Assembly: GCA_947095585.1 (NCBI GenBank)
Contig: OX352761.1
Span: 131,346,277-131,410,276, forward strand
Direction of reading: 5' to 3'
DNA: 64,000 nucleotides
Source of the DNA: Nephrocerus scutellatus
Lineage: Eukaryota; Arthropoda; Insecta; Diptera; Pipunculidae
Shown: positions 1-11,514 of the stretch, piece by piece
How the letters are laid out: each line of letters opens with the position of its first letter
How positions within the stretch are numbered: position 1 is the first letter of the stretch
Position numbers and translations under genes: made by a program
Notes under the pieces: model-generated
Told to the model about the DNA's origin: nothing
Database searches by the model: none
What the model saw: only the letters and a program-made list of their open reading frames with translations

Positions 1-1204
1 TCCGTTGTTAAGCCTTGTATTTCTTTTACCCGAATGATGAATTCAACACAGAAATGAACCCGCAAGGAAAACATTTGAATAATAGAATCGATAATCGGAA
101 CGACCAAAAATTTAAGTTAATATATTTGGAAATTCTATTATGCAGACACGGCTAAGTGAGACTTATATGTACTTTCAGTCTGAAGGTAGACACTCTCTTA
201 TTTTCCTATTGACAGTTTAGGGGAACTAATTAGCTGGTTAAACTGTTAGTAATGTTTTCAGCCGTAAATGAGATTCAAATTGATCTGCAAACAAGCATTC
301 GGCTAGATATTAAAATGTTTTCAAGAATTCGATTACCCTCCGAAGGAGTATGTAGAGAGCGTATAGTGAGAAAAAACATGTTTCAAGAAAATCTGATCTT
401 CTGACCAAGTAAGAGTTTTGAGTTAAAAGTAAACAAAAATAACAACAACTTATATAGAAGATGAAGATTCACATAAGAAAATGACTTCGTCTGTACCTTT
501 TATTTAAACAGTGTAGTAGTGTTTTTGTACTCGTCGTCATCGTTGAACGTGATCTATGACAGCATGCAGAATCAGCTGAAGACCAAGTAAGTGAAACAGA
601 CAGACGCAAGAACTATCATTAGCGCTTAACAAAACGGAGGTATGTGATGGTTTAACTCCAAGATTAAATTTTTTAAGAAAATTCGGTGGACAACTCGTAG
701 TGTAGCAAAAGATCCGATCTTATATTTCTGTGCTAGTATCTGCTCTTTTAATCTGGGAGGAGGTATAGACCGACTTCCTTTTCAAGAAAATGTACCGTAA
801 AAATTTGCCAGAAATGCAAAGACTTCCGTAGTATTCGGAACAAATCTTGCGTTGATAAAGTCTTGGCAAGTTTGAAGTAAAGATTCCAGCACAATAGAAT
901 GCTGGAAGACATTGTAGGGATTAAGAAAACAGGATTAGATAGATTGAGAGACTCTTTTCGGGAGTTCGAAACCAGGGGGAGATAGATTGCGACACTCAAT
1001 GTCGGGAGGTCGAATGTTATCTGTGACGCAATTTTGTTGAGCTCACAGATACTACCGATCGTACGTGCAGGGAATATGAAATACCATTGTAACCGGAAGC
1101 TTGTACTACGCCCGTTGATACATATGACACTCCTGATCACAAATTAAAATTTTATTCGCACTTTTTCACTTGATCTTCTGTATTTTTGCATTTTGTTGTT
1201 CACC
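1..1204. other. no recognisable feature
   Basis: No gene, repeat or mobile-element signature was recognised. A 130-codon frame is open on the minus strand at 748-1140. Its translation shows no motif I know and the sequence around it has no start or splice context that supports a gene, so it is not called. Confidence 0.4.
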
Positions 1205-1288
1205 TGTTTTCAAGTGAGAAGAGTATTACGGTTGAATTCGAGGAGAGGTAGCATGCAACTGCCTATTTCTCTATAGAGACCTGCATTT
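1205..1288 (-). mobile_element. CR1-like LINE, short 3' coding scrap
   Basis: About 80 bp resemble, on the minus strand, the C-terminal coding part of the CR1-like LINE seen more fully at 18,775-19,385 and 39,880-41,105. The shared landmarks are a GAGTATTACGGTTGAATTC block and the following GGTAGCATGCAACTGCCTA block, whose near-identical counterparts lie around 18,978 and 40,140. The scrap stops next to the head of a Helentron-like repeat at 1,290. It is far too short to encode anything. The assignment rests only on similarity within this window. Confidence 0.55.
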
Positions 1289-1546
1289 TTAAATTCTCTG
1301 TATTAAGTTCACTTGCCCGTGGCACAGATGTCGGACGTCTTTCGGTCCTCGGTCTGTCGTGGAATCTTGCGATCAATTTTTAACCAACTTCCCAAAGCCC
1401 GATTTTATTGAAATTTTGTACACATGTGTATTTCCGACACTTTCCGACAACACTTTCTATTAAAATTTGAGGCCACTCGGGCCACGGGGTCGGGGGGCTC
1501 CCATACATATATTTTACAACGTCAGGCAACGCTGGGTATTTCAGCT
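1286..1546 (+). mobile_element. Helentron-like non-autonomous repeat (copy 1)
   Basis: The copy starts with the family head TTTTTAAATTCTCTG (1,286-1,300) followed by a diverged form of the head core TATTAACTTCGCGTGCCC. It then holds the family's internal unit: CCCAAAGCCCGATTTTATTG, the palindrome ACACATGTGT near 1,420, a degenerate GACAACACTTTC box, and a G-rich block ending GGGGGGCTCCCATAC. It ends with GGGTATTTCAGCTAG before a T, a 3' end of the CTAG/T kind found in Helitron-type elements. The other copies at 24.0, 26.2, 39.7, 41.1 and 60 kb confirm that this is an interspersed family. The Helentron placement is inference from structure. Confidence 0.6.
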
Positions 1547-1800
1547 AGTATATTATAAAGACTTAAAGTTTGTTTGTATGTAGGAGATAATCTTCGAAAC
1601 TACTGGACCGATGTTGATCATTGTACAGGGTTTTTTGCTCCGGAGGTTAAAGGCTACAGTGCAATGGACTTAGTGGTCTGGGCCAGTGTGGGCAAGAGGT
1701 AAGTTGGTGTGGGTCAGTGGGGTGGTCATTTGGGTGGGGGTCACTTTGGATGGGTCAGTAGGGAGAGCGAGGGCAGTCGGGCAACGCCTGTTATTTTAAC
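1547..1800 (+). mobile_element. possible Helitron-like short element, G-rich
   Basis: Directly after the CTAG end of the previous copy, the sequence reads TATATTATAAAGACTTAAAG, then a block containing GAAACTACTGGACCGATG. It closes with GTCGGGCAACGCCTGTTATT, a diverged form of the preceding element's GGCAACGCTGGGTATTTC end. The arrangement looks like a second short element sharing the same 3' terminus. The middle (1,680-1,780) is strongly G-rich, with several GGG runs. There is no coding potential. Family placement is inference. Confidence 0.4.
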
Positions 1801-3470
1801 TTTTAACAGGTCTTAAATTACCAAAAAAAAATATAGAACACAGAGAAAAGGTCTCACCTGTACTCGAAGAGTTTTGTGCATAGGTGTAAAGTGCAACAGA
1901 CAATCCGCGTGAACTCCAACTTGATCCAATGTTGAACGGGTTCTGGTCAACCAGACGTTTTTCATCGGCCACCAGAGTGCATGATCTGACCAATCCTTTG
2001 GATTCTCTGAAATTGAAAGTGAAATTTTGAAAAAATCAATATTTGCACTAAGCTGCTGTAAAACAAATTAAGTGGTAACTCTGGCATATTTTGTTATTAG
2101 CAAACCAAAGCCACCAAAACCAACCAACATTCTTATAATAAAACAAATTAATTTATTTCATTTGTGTCAACGCCGCCGCATACATTCGTTATTGTTCGAT
2201 TGAAATGGCGCCTAACCCGCCCTATGCTAAAGCCAGCTTAGCTCATCCATGGCCAACAACTACACTACACATACAAATATGGCATGGCAAGAAATGAAGA
2301 AGCACCTCGCCTTCTTCATTGCCCATCAACATAGACGGTCGATGCGGTGCGGTGACCAGACTATACACCCACGAAGCAAACGATCCAGATAATAGTCGGA
2401 CGGTCGGTCTGTTGGAGGTGCAGAAGTCACTGCTTTGGTGCGGGAATTTCAATTTCAAGAAGTGAAAATATACGTCCATTTACATGCTTAACGCGTGTGC
2501 GACTGCGCACGTTGATGAAGCGGCGGTGCAAGCATTCGGAAGTTCACGAGTACAACAATTCGAAAAAACACAGAATGCCGCAGTGATCGCTCAATTAAAA
2601 TTTATAGTAAGAAGAAAGGGACAGAGAGAGATATATATTACAATATAGCATCTGCGAAAGTTTTTAAGTTCAAAATTGGATCATTAGCGATATAAAAATA
2701 GAATTGTTTTAATCGATCTGTATCTATGTATGTTGAAATAAGTATTTGTGAAAGCGAAATACATAACTGATTTCTTGTTGTTGCCACTTGCCACACGAGC
2801 GCGAGCTGTAAACATCTCGATCGTTTTAACGAGATAATTTGTAAGTTAATCGATATTCTCAGTCGAAACAAAAGGCGGGCGGGCGAAACTAATTATTTAG
2901 CGGATTGTTTCTAATTTCTCTTATTATGTCATCATCACGCTGACGCGTATTCATGTTGTTGTAGACGCTATGTGGTGTAATGACGCGCCGATGATGTACG
3001 ATCAGAATTATTAACGAATCGACTGAACACTGTTTCTTGTAGCCGCGAACTTTGGCGGCAATAGTCTGTGTCGAGCGTTTTCAGTTTAAATTTAAATTTA
3101 TTATCGCTGCTGGCAAAAAAGGGTGCTTCGCTGATTGGGTGTGGCTGGCTACGGAGACGGCCAGTGATCGTTAGACATTTTGTTAACTTCAGAGCATACA
3201 CACTGAGAATGTTCGAGTTCAGCTAAATGTGTTTGCCACCAATTAGGTTTCTCTCTCGATTAATTTGTCGATACCCACTTGAAAGAAACTGAAGGACAGA
3301 AATGACATTCACAACATTTAAGAGGTATAATTGAAATGTATTGTCTTAAAGAAACCAAAGATGAAACGAAATCCCAAATTATCGGGGTTGAAAAATTTGT
3401 AAAGCCTTAACTCTGTGAGGCAAAATTGGTTCGTTACCTCGATAGATGATGACGTCTTTGGTGTTAACAT
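1801..3470. other. unique sequence, no recognisable feature
   Basis: No mobile element was recognised. The stretch 2,160-3,220 is richer in CG dinucleotides than its surroundings and holds short minus-strand frames at 2,243-2,479 and 2,968-3,201 with no known motif. Such sequence could be a host promoter or 5' untranslated exon, but no splice site or conserved domain settles it. Confidence 0.35.
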
Positions 3471-3472
3471 TA

Positions 3473-4222
3473 TACGAGGGGCGATCAATAAGTACCCGTG
3501 TTAGGAAGGAAGACGCAAGTTATTGGAATTTTCTTTTTATTTTTCAACGTTATCTCCATTTAGGTCCCTACACTTTTCCCAACGTTTCTGCAATTTACTT
3601 AACCCCTCCAGAAAATACGATTTCGCAATCTCTTCAAAATACGCTTCTGTCTTGGCGATAACCTCCTCGTTTGAGCTGATGTTTTCCCCCAAGCCATGTT
3701 TTCATGTTGGGGAACAGGAAGAAATCACAGGGAGTCAGGTCAGCCGAGTACGGTGGGTGCGGCGACAATTCGTGATGAATGTGCTGGTGCGTTATCGTAG
3801 TGAAACAGCACGTTTTTTTTTACCCAAATGGTGTAGTACTGCCCCGTGATCGTTCCAACTTTCTGCAAAAGGTTCATGAAAGTTATTCCTTTCGAATCCC
3901 AAAAAATCGTGGCCATTATTACCTTTCCGGCTGATAAGACCATATTGCATCCTTCGGAGCACCCAAAAAATCCATTGTTTTGACTCGCTTGGTCCCTGGC
4001 GTACAATAATGTATCCAGTACGGTGACGACTCTACGCAAAAATTCCTGACGAGGCCAAAAAACTGCTTCGACAGTTGTCCAATGTGAGCAATCGCGGCAG
4101 CCATCGGTCCGACACTTTTCTCAAATTTATCTGATAGTTTAAAATATTAATTGCCGTTTCTTACGACAGGTCTACGGCCTCTGCTACTTCGCGCACTTTA
4201 GTTCGGCTCGGCTTTACAAATT
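3473..4222 (-). pseudogene. mariner transposon, 5'-truncated transposase pseudogene
   Basis: This is a mariner-family cut-and-paste transposase relic. Reading the minus strand from 4,222, the pieces fall in family order: a helix-turn-helix segment (KVREVAEAVDLS), a linker (RWLPRLLT), a degenerate first catalytic block (VLDT for VDET), an intact-looking second block (HYDNAPAHSS), a third block (YSADLTPCDFF) and a C-terminus ending in a stop. The frame changes at least twice, and several codons are missing between the second and third catalytic aspartates. The terminal repeat TACGAGGGGCGATCAATAAG lies at 3,473 next to a TA. The N-terminal part and the other terminal repeat are missing, and the copy abuts a LINE RNase H domain at ~4,225. 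It cannot make a working transposase. Confidence 0.85.
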
Positions 4223-4224
4223 TA

Positions 4225-4850
4225 CTAAGGTTTATGCTAGCGCAGATCTCAATGGCATTGAGTTCAGCCTGTAAAACCGCGGCACTCATATCCATTGGTA
4301 TCGAGACTTTGGTGTTGGGTCCAAAGACACAAGCTTCAACACCAGATTCCATCTTCAATCCATCTAGCGTCCAGTGCCAAAACACTATTAGACCCGTTTG
4401 CAATATTTCTACTTCAAATAATATGCCAAAACAGACTCCATGACCATGATGTAGTATATAGTGCAAATCATGTCTCTTTGGGGAATTGAGCCAAGAATTT
4501 TCAGGTGTCCCACATGGTCCACTGGTTTGTACTTTTATTCTAGCTGCAGCTTAAAATCAGCAACAGCCGTCTTCCTAATGAAGATTTATAGGAGTGAAAG
4601 CCTACGACAGCTTCTAGGCGAATTTGGTATGAGATTCCAGCTAAGCTTTTTGTCAAGGATGACTCCGAGATATTTAAGCTCACTGGAATAAAGTAAAGTG
4701 GTGCCTTTGATGATGATGGTTCTAGATTGACCAGTCTTCTTTTTGTGAAAGGCACTAGAAATATTTTGTAAGGATTAATGGATGGTGCTTTTCTGCTGCA
4801 CCATACAAACACGTGTAGTAGAGCACCTTGCATAAGATTCTTGAGCACCG
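4225..4850 (-). pseudogene. I/LOA-type LINE fragment: RT tail and RNase H start
   Basis: On the minus strand, 4,850-4,560 encodes a LINE reverse-transcriptase tail with the motif NPYKIFLVPFTKRR and, in a shifted frame, a YSSELKYLGVILDKKL-type segment typical of the end of the RT domain. The stretch 4,466-4,225 encodes the start of an RNase H domain (ESGVEACVFG, then QAELNAIEICA), which stops after INLSK where the mariner sequence begins. The matching RNase H at 13,550-13,910 continues past this point, so this copy is cut there. RNase H downstream of RT places it among I/R1/LOA-type LINEs. Multiple frameshifts make it a pseudogene. Confidence 0.75.
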
Positions 4851-5370
4851 CTGGTGGAAGAAAGATATTTCTTGAGCTAAAAATTGATCAGCGTTTCCAT
4901 GACCTTGGAAAGAATGGATGTAAGTGCTATGTGTAGCTACGAAGAAGGAGACGACGGCTCGCCTTTTTGGGTATAAGCTGGACAAAGGCTGTTTCCAACT
5001 TCTCGGGAAGAGTCCAGAAGAATAGAGTTGATGGAAAAGCTTATGCAATGGTAATGCCACCTTGGAAGAACACCTCTTCAGAACTGTTGGGGAAATACCA
5101 TCTGGGCCAGAGGATTTGTGAATGGTAAGATCGTTTAAAACTCTAGCAACTGCACGAGTACGAATGAATATCTGTCCCATAGAGTGTTCAATAATCGGAG
5201 GTGCAGGCGGCAGCAAGGCACATTCTGGAAGCGTGGAGCTAGCTGCAAAATGCGCAGCAAACAGCCTTAGCCTTGGCCATAGAGCTGATAACTGGAATGT
5301 CGTTGGAATCGACGACGAGGCTGTATTTTTGATTCTTTCACGAATGACCAAAAATGTTAACTATCTTTGA
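4850..5370 (-). pseudogene. CR1-like LINE, reverse transcriptase N-terminal fragment
   Basis: The minus strand encodes the start of the RT region of the CR1-like family: FAAHFAASSTLPEC, then RAVARVLNDLTIHKSSGPDG, ISPTVLKRCSS, SGLFPRSWK. After a frameshift it continues with LTSILSKVMETLI at 4,920-4,860. The same order is seen at 40,158-41,129. The catalytic core (FADD box) is not reached, because at ~4,850 the sequence switches to the I/LOA-type LINE. Together with the mariner, this makes a same-strand mosaic of three element types. Confidence 0.8.
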
Positions 5371-5494
5371 GACATTGTATCCATAGCAATGAGAAACAGC
5401 ATTCAGATTATACAGATGTTGACAACCCCAGTAGTGATGTTTGAGCCAAGCTCCTTTTGATTTATGACTCCGCTGATTTATAAACTTGTATTAT

Positions 5495-5625
5495 TGTAGT
5501 AGTCCTGGTAGTAATAGAAGCAGTAGGTCTAGAAGTAGTAGTACTAGTAATAGTAGTAGTAGCAGTAGTAGTAGTAGTAGTAGTAGTAGTTGTTGTTGTT
5601 GTTGTAGTAGTAGTAGCAGCAATAA
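5495..5625 (+). repeat. AGT/GTT trinucleotide microsatellite
   Basis: An interrupted array of AGT repeats (longest clean run about 5,560-5,589) passes into a short GTT run and back to AGT. It creates a serine- and cysteine-rich open frame in one phase, which is an artefact of the triplet period and not a gene. Confidence 0.9.
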
Positions 5626-8600
5626 ATTGTTGTGTTTATTTTTTCAAATTCAAATAGTTTACAAAATATTACAATTCGACAAACTTGTGTATGTTAGTGG
5701 AATTTGTTGTGGGAAGTTACAACTTATTACCGACAAGGTTAATGACAGGGTCACCAGGTATCATTGATAGAATATTTTCACTTGGGCAAAAATAAGCAGC
5801 GACAAAAAATTGAAAATAAATCTTTTCAAAAGCTGCTGATATCTTAAACAGCTTGTCCAAAACAAACATCACAAATTGCGTGATAATGCGGATTGTAAGT
5901 GTGATCCGTAGCTGGCGCGTGTGTGGCATGGGACGTGGAGTCTTACTACAGCTAAAGCTAAAGAATCATGTTACGTATTTCCACCAATGAAATAAACACT
6001 CGACGTTGTCAACCTCATTTAAAGCGACAACAGCTAGTTCTCCGTCTGATATGTACGCTGCTGTTCTTGAAGTTGTCAACTCTACTTGATGCGGACGCGC
6101 GTTTCTCGATGAAGACTACACGTTAAGAAAACAAAGAAAGCAACCAGTTCAGTCACATTACTCATAGTAAAGTAAATAAAGTAGATAAATGAGGCAAAAA
6201 AGAACGCACATTTTATCTAATCTATTTCTGTTGGGGGAAAATGGCGATCTAAATTGTTGAGTGATTTTCTACAATTGCACAATTGGCTGTTTTTTTAACA
6301 ACCATTTGGTGGATATTAGATACTCGAGAACATTGCACAGAAACACATTTTCAAAATGGATTATGGATTCACTCTACCGTCATTAGTGGCTTATGCCTAC
6401 CTTTCCCCACAAAAAACAAAACACTCACCCATGTTCAATAGGCCACCACACTTGTGCCGACAGCAAAGAAACACAAAAAATAAGGAGGAAATACTCATGC
6501 ATTAGTTTTCAGTTTCTTAAAATAACTCTTAAAACTTCCACACCTTTCTGTGGTTCAATTAGAATTTCGTTAAAAATGATAAAAAGCAATAATACGAGTA
6601 ACAACAACAACCTAACAGGCTATTTTCGTTTCACTTAAAGCCGTTTTGCCAATTATTGTGGTTTTCCTTTTGTTTCATTTCGAACGGTTATATAGGTTGC
6701 CCTTTATGTAAAAATCGGAAATCATTAGTAGTCGATTTCATTAAGGAAAACGCACGCTTGACGGCGTCAGTGTATGGACGTGACTCCGTCACTCGTTGAA
6801 TAATTATTATTACTGTGCACATCCCGTTTTGTTTATTCATCATCATTATCAGTAAATTAATATAGAAGAAGAACAAACAAAAAAAAACTAAAGTGCAAAA
6901 ATAATCGCAACTCGTTTTCACAATAAAAATCGCAAACTGCTGCATAACCGACAGAAAAGCGATGGCTGCACTTTTGTTTAGTGGAATTAATTCCATGATT
7001 CATTGTTGCTCTGTGGATCTGCACATTGTTTGCCATAACAAGTCTGCGTCGCCTGTCAACTTCTGACGCCAGTCAGAGTCAATCAATGCCTAGTATTAAT
7101 GTTAATGGTCAATCTAGTCGTAGTTGTCAGGAGGAAGACACAACACAGCAAGGAGAAATTGAATTCATTGTGGTGCCATTTGGTAAACAGAATCAAAAAT
7201 CTGCACACATTCCCAAGGGCAACAGCAACGCCCACAAGTATTTACGAGTATAAATTTTCACCGCAGCTAGGTCTGCTATCGTTGAGTCCTAATAACAGCG
7301 AACACAAAAACGCTTGGTTAATTGCTTGCTCCAATAACTTATGCGGAATTTATACGATAGAATGCAAGGAGTTGGGTGCAATCGCAATTTCAATTTTAAT
7401 TTGTTTCGTAAAAAAAGCTGCTTATTGCAGTAGGAGTTAAGAAAGACACTTATCATTTTAAAAATATCAAGAGAACAGTCGTTATTTATAAAAGGGTTGG
7501 TTTATTGTCGGTTTTTATAGTTATCTATCTAGTCATCGCCGCCCTAGCGAGACCCCCAAATAGCGTTTGAGTGCGCCGATTTGTGACCACAGTACTATTA
7601 TGAAATGAAAGATAGTTGGTTTGATTATATACAACCTTTAGCATTCAGGTACGATATCAGCGGTTCAATTACTGGTATGGGACAACAATTACTTTAGCGT
7701 AGGGCTATCCTGTCTTTAAGGATATAGTTAAAAATCTTATAGCGGTACTCGATAACCTTATACAACGGAACAGGATGCCTCTTCTTCAGTCTTCTGGCAT
7801 CATTTCTTCATCCTATTCTTGCACTATTAGTTCATGAATTGCTTAGTGTAATGCCGAAACCTTATTATATTCAATCCAATTTATCGCTCTGGTTACTATG
7901 TTTGTCTGGTGGCGACAGTAATGTCATTTCCCATATCTTCAAGGTGCCTTGAACGTCTTTAGTTGTCCATTAATCTACTTTTTTGAAGTTTTGTAATGTG
8001 CCGAAATTAAAAGCTCCACAACTTGACAGTTGAACGGATAAAATGAAGGTTTAAATGCCGTCTATCGATAAGATCTTTTCTGAACTTTGGAATTTTTTGG
8101 TCAAACTGTCAAAGCGGCGCCTAATTAAGTGGCTCATAGAAAAAATCGTTTACTATCGCAAGTCAAACAGAAATTTTCTTTATTTCAAAAGTAGCGATTT
8201 TAATCCACAACTACAATTTGAAGCATAGATATGTGTGCCTTTTATGGTCAACGCTTATGTCACGATTTACATGCATTCCCATAAAAAAGCTAATTCGAAA
8301 AGAAATAAATATTGCATCATTTTTTCCCCAACGAACGAAGCCGATAAATCCTCAGAAATCGTTTTGATTCTTATCCAGCGTCTGTAAGAACAGCCACAGA
8401 CAGCTCATCTGCATCTGCGGCAATCTGTCTTGATATAGTAGGTACCTAGACTGGTTGAGATTAATACGTTGTAAGTCTAAATGGCAAAATGCATGAGGAG
8501 GGTTAAAATCCTTTTGAATAATTACGAGTAGGAATTATTTCAACACAATAAATACAAATTAACAAATTGTTGAATTTTTTTGTTTTCGTGTCTCCGAATC

Positions 8601-9997
8601 CACAAAAGTGATCAGGTAATGATACGAAAATGCACTACCAGAGCAAAACTTGATAACCTTGAAAGCGAATCGAGAAACAATTGGCTAATTGGCAACAAGG
8701 CACACTGGCTAGATTGACTGATGGACGACGAATCAGGTTTTTCAACCATTTCGAAGAGAGCTTCATCGCAATCTCCGATGTTGTGGACGAATGATACGAA
8801 GATACGATTAGTGTTGCACTGCAACAGCTTCACCAAACCTGGTAAATCTACATCTGCACAAATTGTTAATTTTTAGGGAATCTGACATGGTATCGCGAGC
8901 GCATTGCGATCAATCTGAAACAATTTATTTCACAAGATCAATCTTAATGTTGTACCGATCCGCTATGCATCACGGCACAGGTGCTGAACGGGTGAACAAA
9001 ACAATTACAATAAGAGTGAACAAACGCTCAGGCGCAGACTTTTTCACCTTAAACTGTCAGTCATACATGCGCTGCGCATACAGTTGTCGGCAACGCCATG
9101 TGTAATTCGAGTGCACTTGCTTTGATGTTTTGGACATTGAACGCTACGCTCCTACTGCTGCTGCTTCTGTTGATAATATGGAATGAGGTACGTGTTCATG
9201 CTCGTACAAGCGGATTCACATGTGCAACATTTGCGCGAACATGCAAAATGCTGTCAAGAGAAGCCGTAACCGATGACCAATGTGTGTAAGGCGTTAGCTT
9301 TATTAATGATTTATAATTTGTTTATGATTGCATTTTAGGTGATCAGCGTATGCGATACTCAGGAGGTTGTATGTTTTTCTTTTCATATCAATTTCAGCTT
9401 TCATCACAGATTTTCTTTTTCAATATCGGAACTTTCATGCTGACATGTCAGAAATTTGCACTTCTTCTGCTGTCAAGGCAATAACCTCAATCGGAGAGAG
9501 AGGTAATACACTGCGGTTCACTAGATTAGAAGCAGGCAATTTTGAGAAGCAAAAATGATCTTTCTCCCGTTACATGGCAACGAGAAAAAAATACAAAATG
9601 GTGAAGGATACAGTGGTTCATGTTGAATGCAATGGTGGATTCCAAAATTTTAAGAAAACAATAAGAGATAAGAGAGAACGGTAGTTTAACTGAATGAAAC
9701 AGAATGACATGCATTTAAATTGGTTCATAAGATTAGAAGCAATCACAGTACAATCGTTGTTTTTGAAGTAATTCATTTTACTTTCTTTTACTAGTAGTAA
9801 ACGTAAGTATATAATCATGAAAATTTTCGAATTCGGGATTTTTGCAGATTTACCAATTACCGTATCTCCTGAGTCAGAAAAAGCAAAAAAAAAATTTCTG
9901 TCTGTCTGTGGCTCTGTGTCCACTCTACAGCCCAGACGGCTGAATTGATTGAGACGAAATTTCATATTTAAGCATCCAAGAATTTATGGTATGTAAT
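5626..9997. other. no recognisable feature
   Basis: About 4.4 kb of AT-rich sequence with only short open frames (longest 113 codons at 7,099-7,440). None shows a domain, and none overlaps a repeat family seen elsewhere in the window. Host intergenic or intronic sequence is the default reading. Confidence 0.4.
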
Positions 9998-10128
9998 TTT
10001 TTTGTAATTATTTTCTTGGTCAATGTTTTTGTAGTTTTCCCTGACCATGATACATTGATTAAAGCATTTGGAATCGCGTCGTTTTGATTTCGTGATCGTT
10101 TTTCGGTGTTGCTTTTTCAATGAATCAG
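9998..10128 (-). repeat. shared ~130-bp repeat block (copy 1)
   Basis: On the minus strand the block begins TGATTCATTGAAAAAGC and runs through CGATCACGAAAT, AATGCTTTAATCAATG and ATGGTCAGGGAAAACTAC to ACCAAGAAAATAATTAC. Close relatives lie at 33,447-33,580 and 56,961-57,060 on the plus strand. All three begin at the same GATTCATTGAAAAA edge, which suggests an element terminus. There is no coding content. The parent element is unknown. Confidence 0.7.
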
Positions 10129-10640
10129 GGAGAATGCTGAGAAAATAAATTATAACCGGCTACAAACGTGAGAAATGTGATACATTGTAAATCATATTTC
10201 TTTTTTTTTCATTTTAATAAAGGGCTTTAGCCACCTTTATGCCGTGTCGCAAGTCATTCAGGGAGAAAATAAATGTTTAGCATTTGAAAGGCTCGGCTAA
10301 GCGTGCTATTATTTAAATAATCCGAAAATGTACGGGAAAAACTACAAAGGTAATGTTTTCACAGCCCTTACAGCAACGGAAAAACTAAAATTGTCAGATT
10401 AGCCTCCAATTTAGTTGTTTTGACAGCTAAAATAAGAGAAGCAGCTGGTGTTTCCGCGAGTTAATATCCCGTTCGTCGTGTAATTCGTAGTGCCAAACAC
10501 CTCAAGTGACTAAAGCTGAAGTAAAAACCATCTGTTAATGCTTCCAGAAAATTCACTTCACGAAAGACCACATGAGGTGAGATGTGCAACAAGTTAAAAT
10601 ACCTGGAAAAAAATAGTATTTTCTGGCGAAAAAAAAGTTC
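10129..10640. other. no recognisable feature
   Basis: Unique AT-rich sequence with no recognised motif, between the shared repeat block and a CR1-like LINE. Confidence 0.4.
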
Positions 10641-10654
10641 AATTTAGATAAACC

Positions 10655-11512
10655 GGATAGCTACAACTGCAACTTCCACAATCTAAAAAGAGGGGAGCTA
10701 CAAAGCCTTATTGGAATCAGCTTTTCCGAAAATCCACGATCTCTTTGGACAATTTTCATAAATATTGAATTTAACGCTTCCAAAACCCAATGCTGCCTTC
10801 CTTCGTCCAAGCGTAATTTAAACCACAAACCTTTATCCCTGAATGGATCCTGCATCAAAGAAACTGAAAAGCTCGCAATACTCGGTATGTGCGTGAACAA
10901 CAAGCTTCTTTGGAATGACCACATATTTGCCATCGCTAAGAATGCTGCGAAATGTTTAGGTTTCCGTGCAAGATGTACTTGACTCCCTCGGACCTGGCTA
11001 CTATTTATAAGCATATATTCGCCCTAAACTTGAAACTGTATTGTATTGTACTCCCAAGACCACATTGCATCTACTTGACTGAATTCAGAACCGCGCGATA
11101 AAACTTATTGGTGACGTAAATATCGCTAAAACAATCGAATCGCTTGAACATCGTAGGAATGTTTCCTGCTTTTCAGTCTTTTCTCGCTTTTTCCACAAGC
11201 GGTGTTCAAAAGAAATATCCAGGTGCATTCCGCCCATCCTCCAACCTCACCCGAAATACCAGTGACTCAACTCGAGACCACGGATGTACCATCAGAACTA
11301 TCTTCGGACATACCAACCAATGCAGAGATGCCTTCTTTGGCCGCACAATAATTATGTGGAATGAATTGCCTCACTCTGTGTTTCCGCCTTTGTATTACAT
11401 GCAGTCATTCAAGACACATGTGCATAGACATATCATATTTTCCTCTCCTTAATTTGAAGGCCCACGCTGTACTAAGCATTATAAACCCCTTGAGCGTGTG
11501 TATATTATAAAA
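10655..11512 (+). pseudogene. CR1-like LINE, 3' half with 3' terminus
   Basis: The plus strand carries the post-RT part of the CR1-like LINE. FNASKTQCCLPSSKR is followed by KETEKLAILGMCVNNKLLWN, then FAIAKNAAKCLGF. After frameshifts comes the C-terminal tail, with FFGRTIIMWNELPHSVFP at 11,335-11,390 and a stop after HRHIIFSSP near 11,452. The 3' untranslated end reads CCCTTGAGCGTGTGTATATT followed by an A run at ~11,510. The same end appears in the copies at 18.78, 22.92 and 39.88 kb, so this is a real family 3' terminus. The RT catalytic core is missing (5' truncation), and there are at least two frameshifts. Confidence 0.85.
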
Positions 11513-11514
11513 AA

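Noticed and set aside
748..1140. 130-codon minus-strand protein
   Set aside because: No recognisable motif in any frame and no repeat support; I considered an LTR-element origin but could not point to a conserved residue pattern.
3446..3849. Plus-strand frames of 71 and 108 codons
   Set aside because: They are antisense shadows of the mariner transposase C-terminus, which runs on the minus strand here.
5486..5767. Serine/cysteine-rich 93-codon frame
   Set aside because: It is a translation of the AGT/GTT microsatellite, with no domain outside it.
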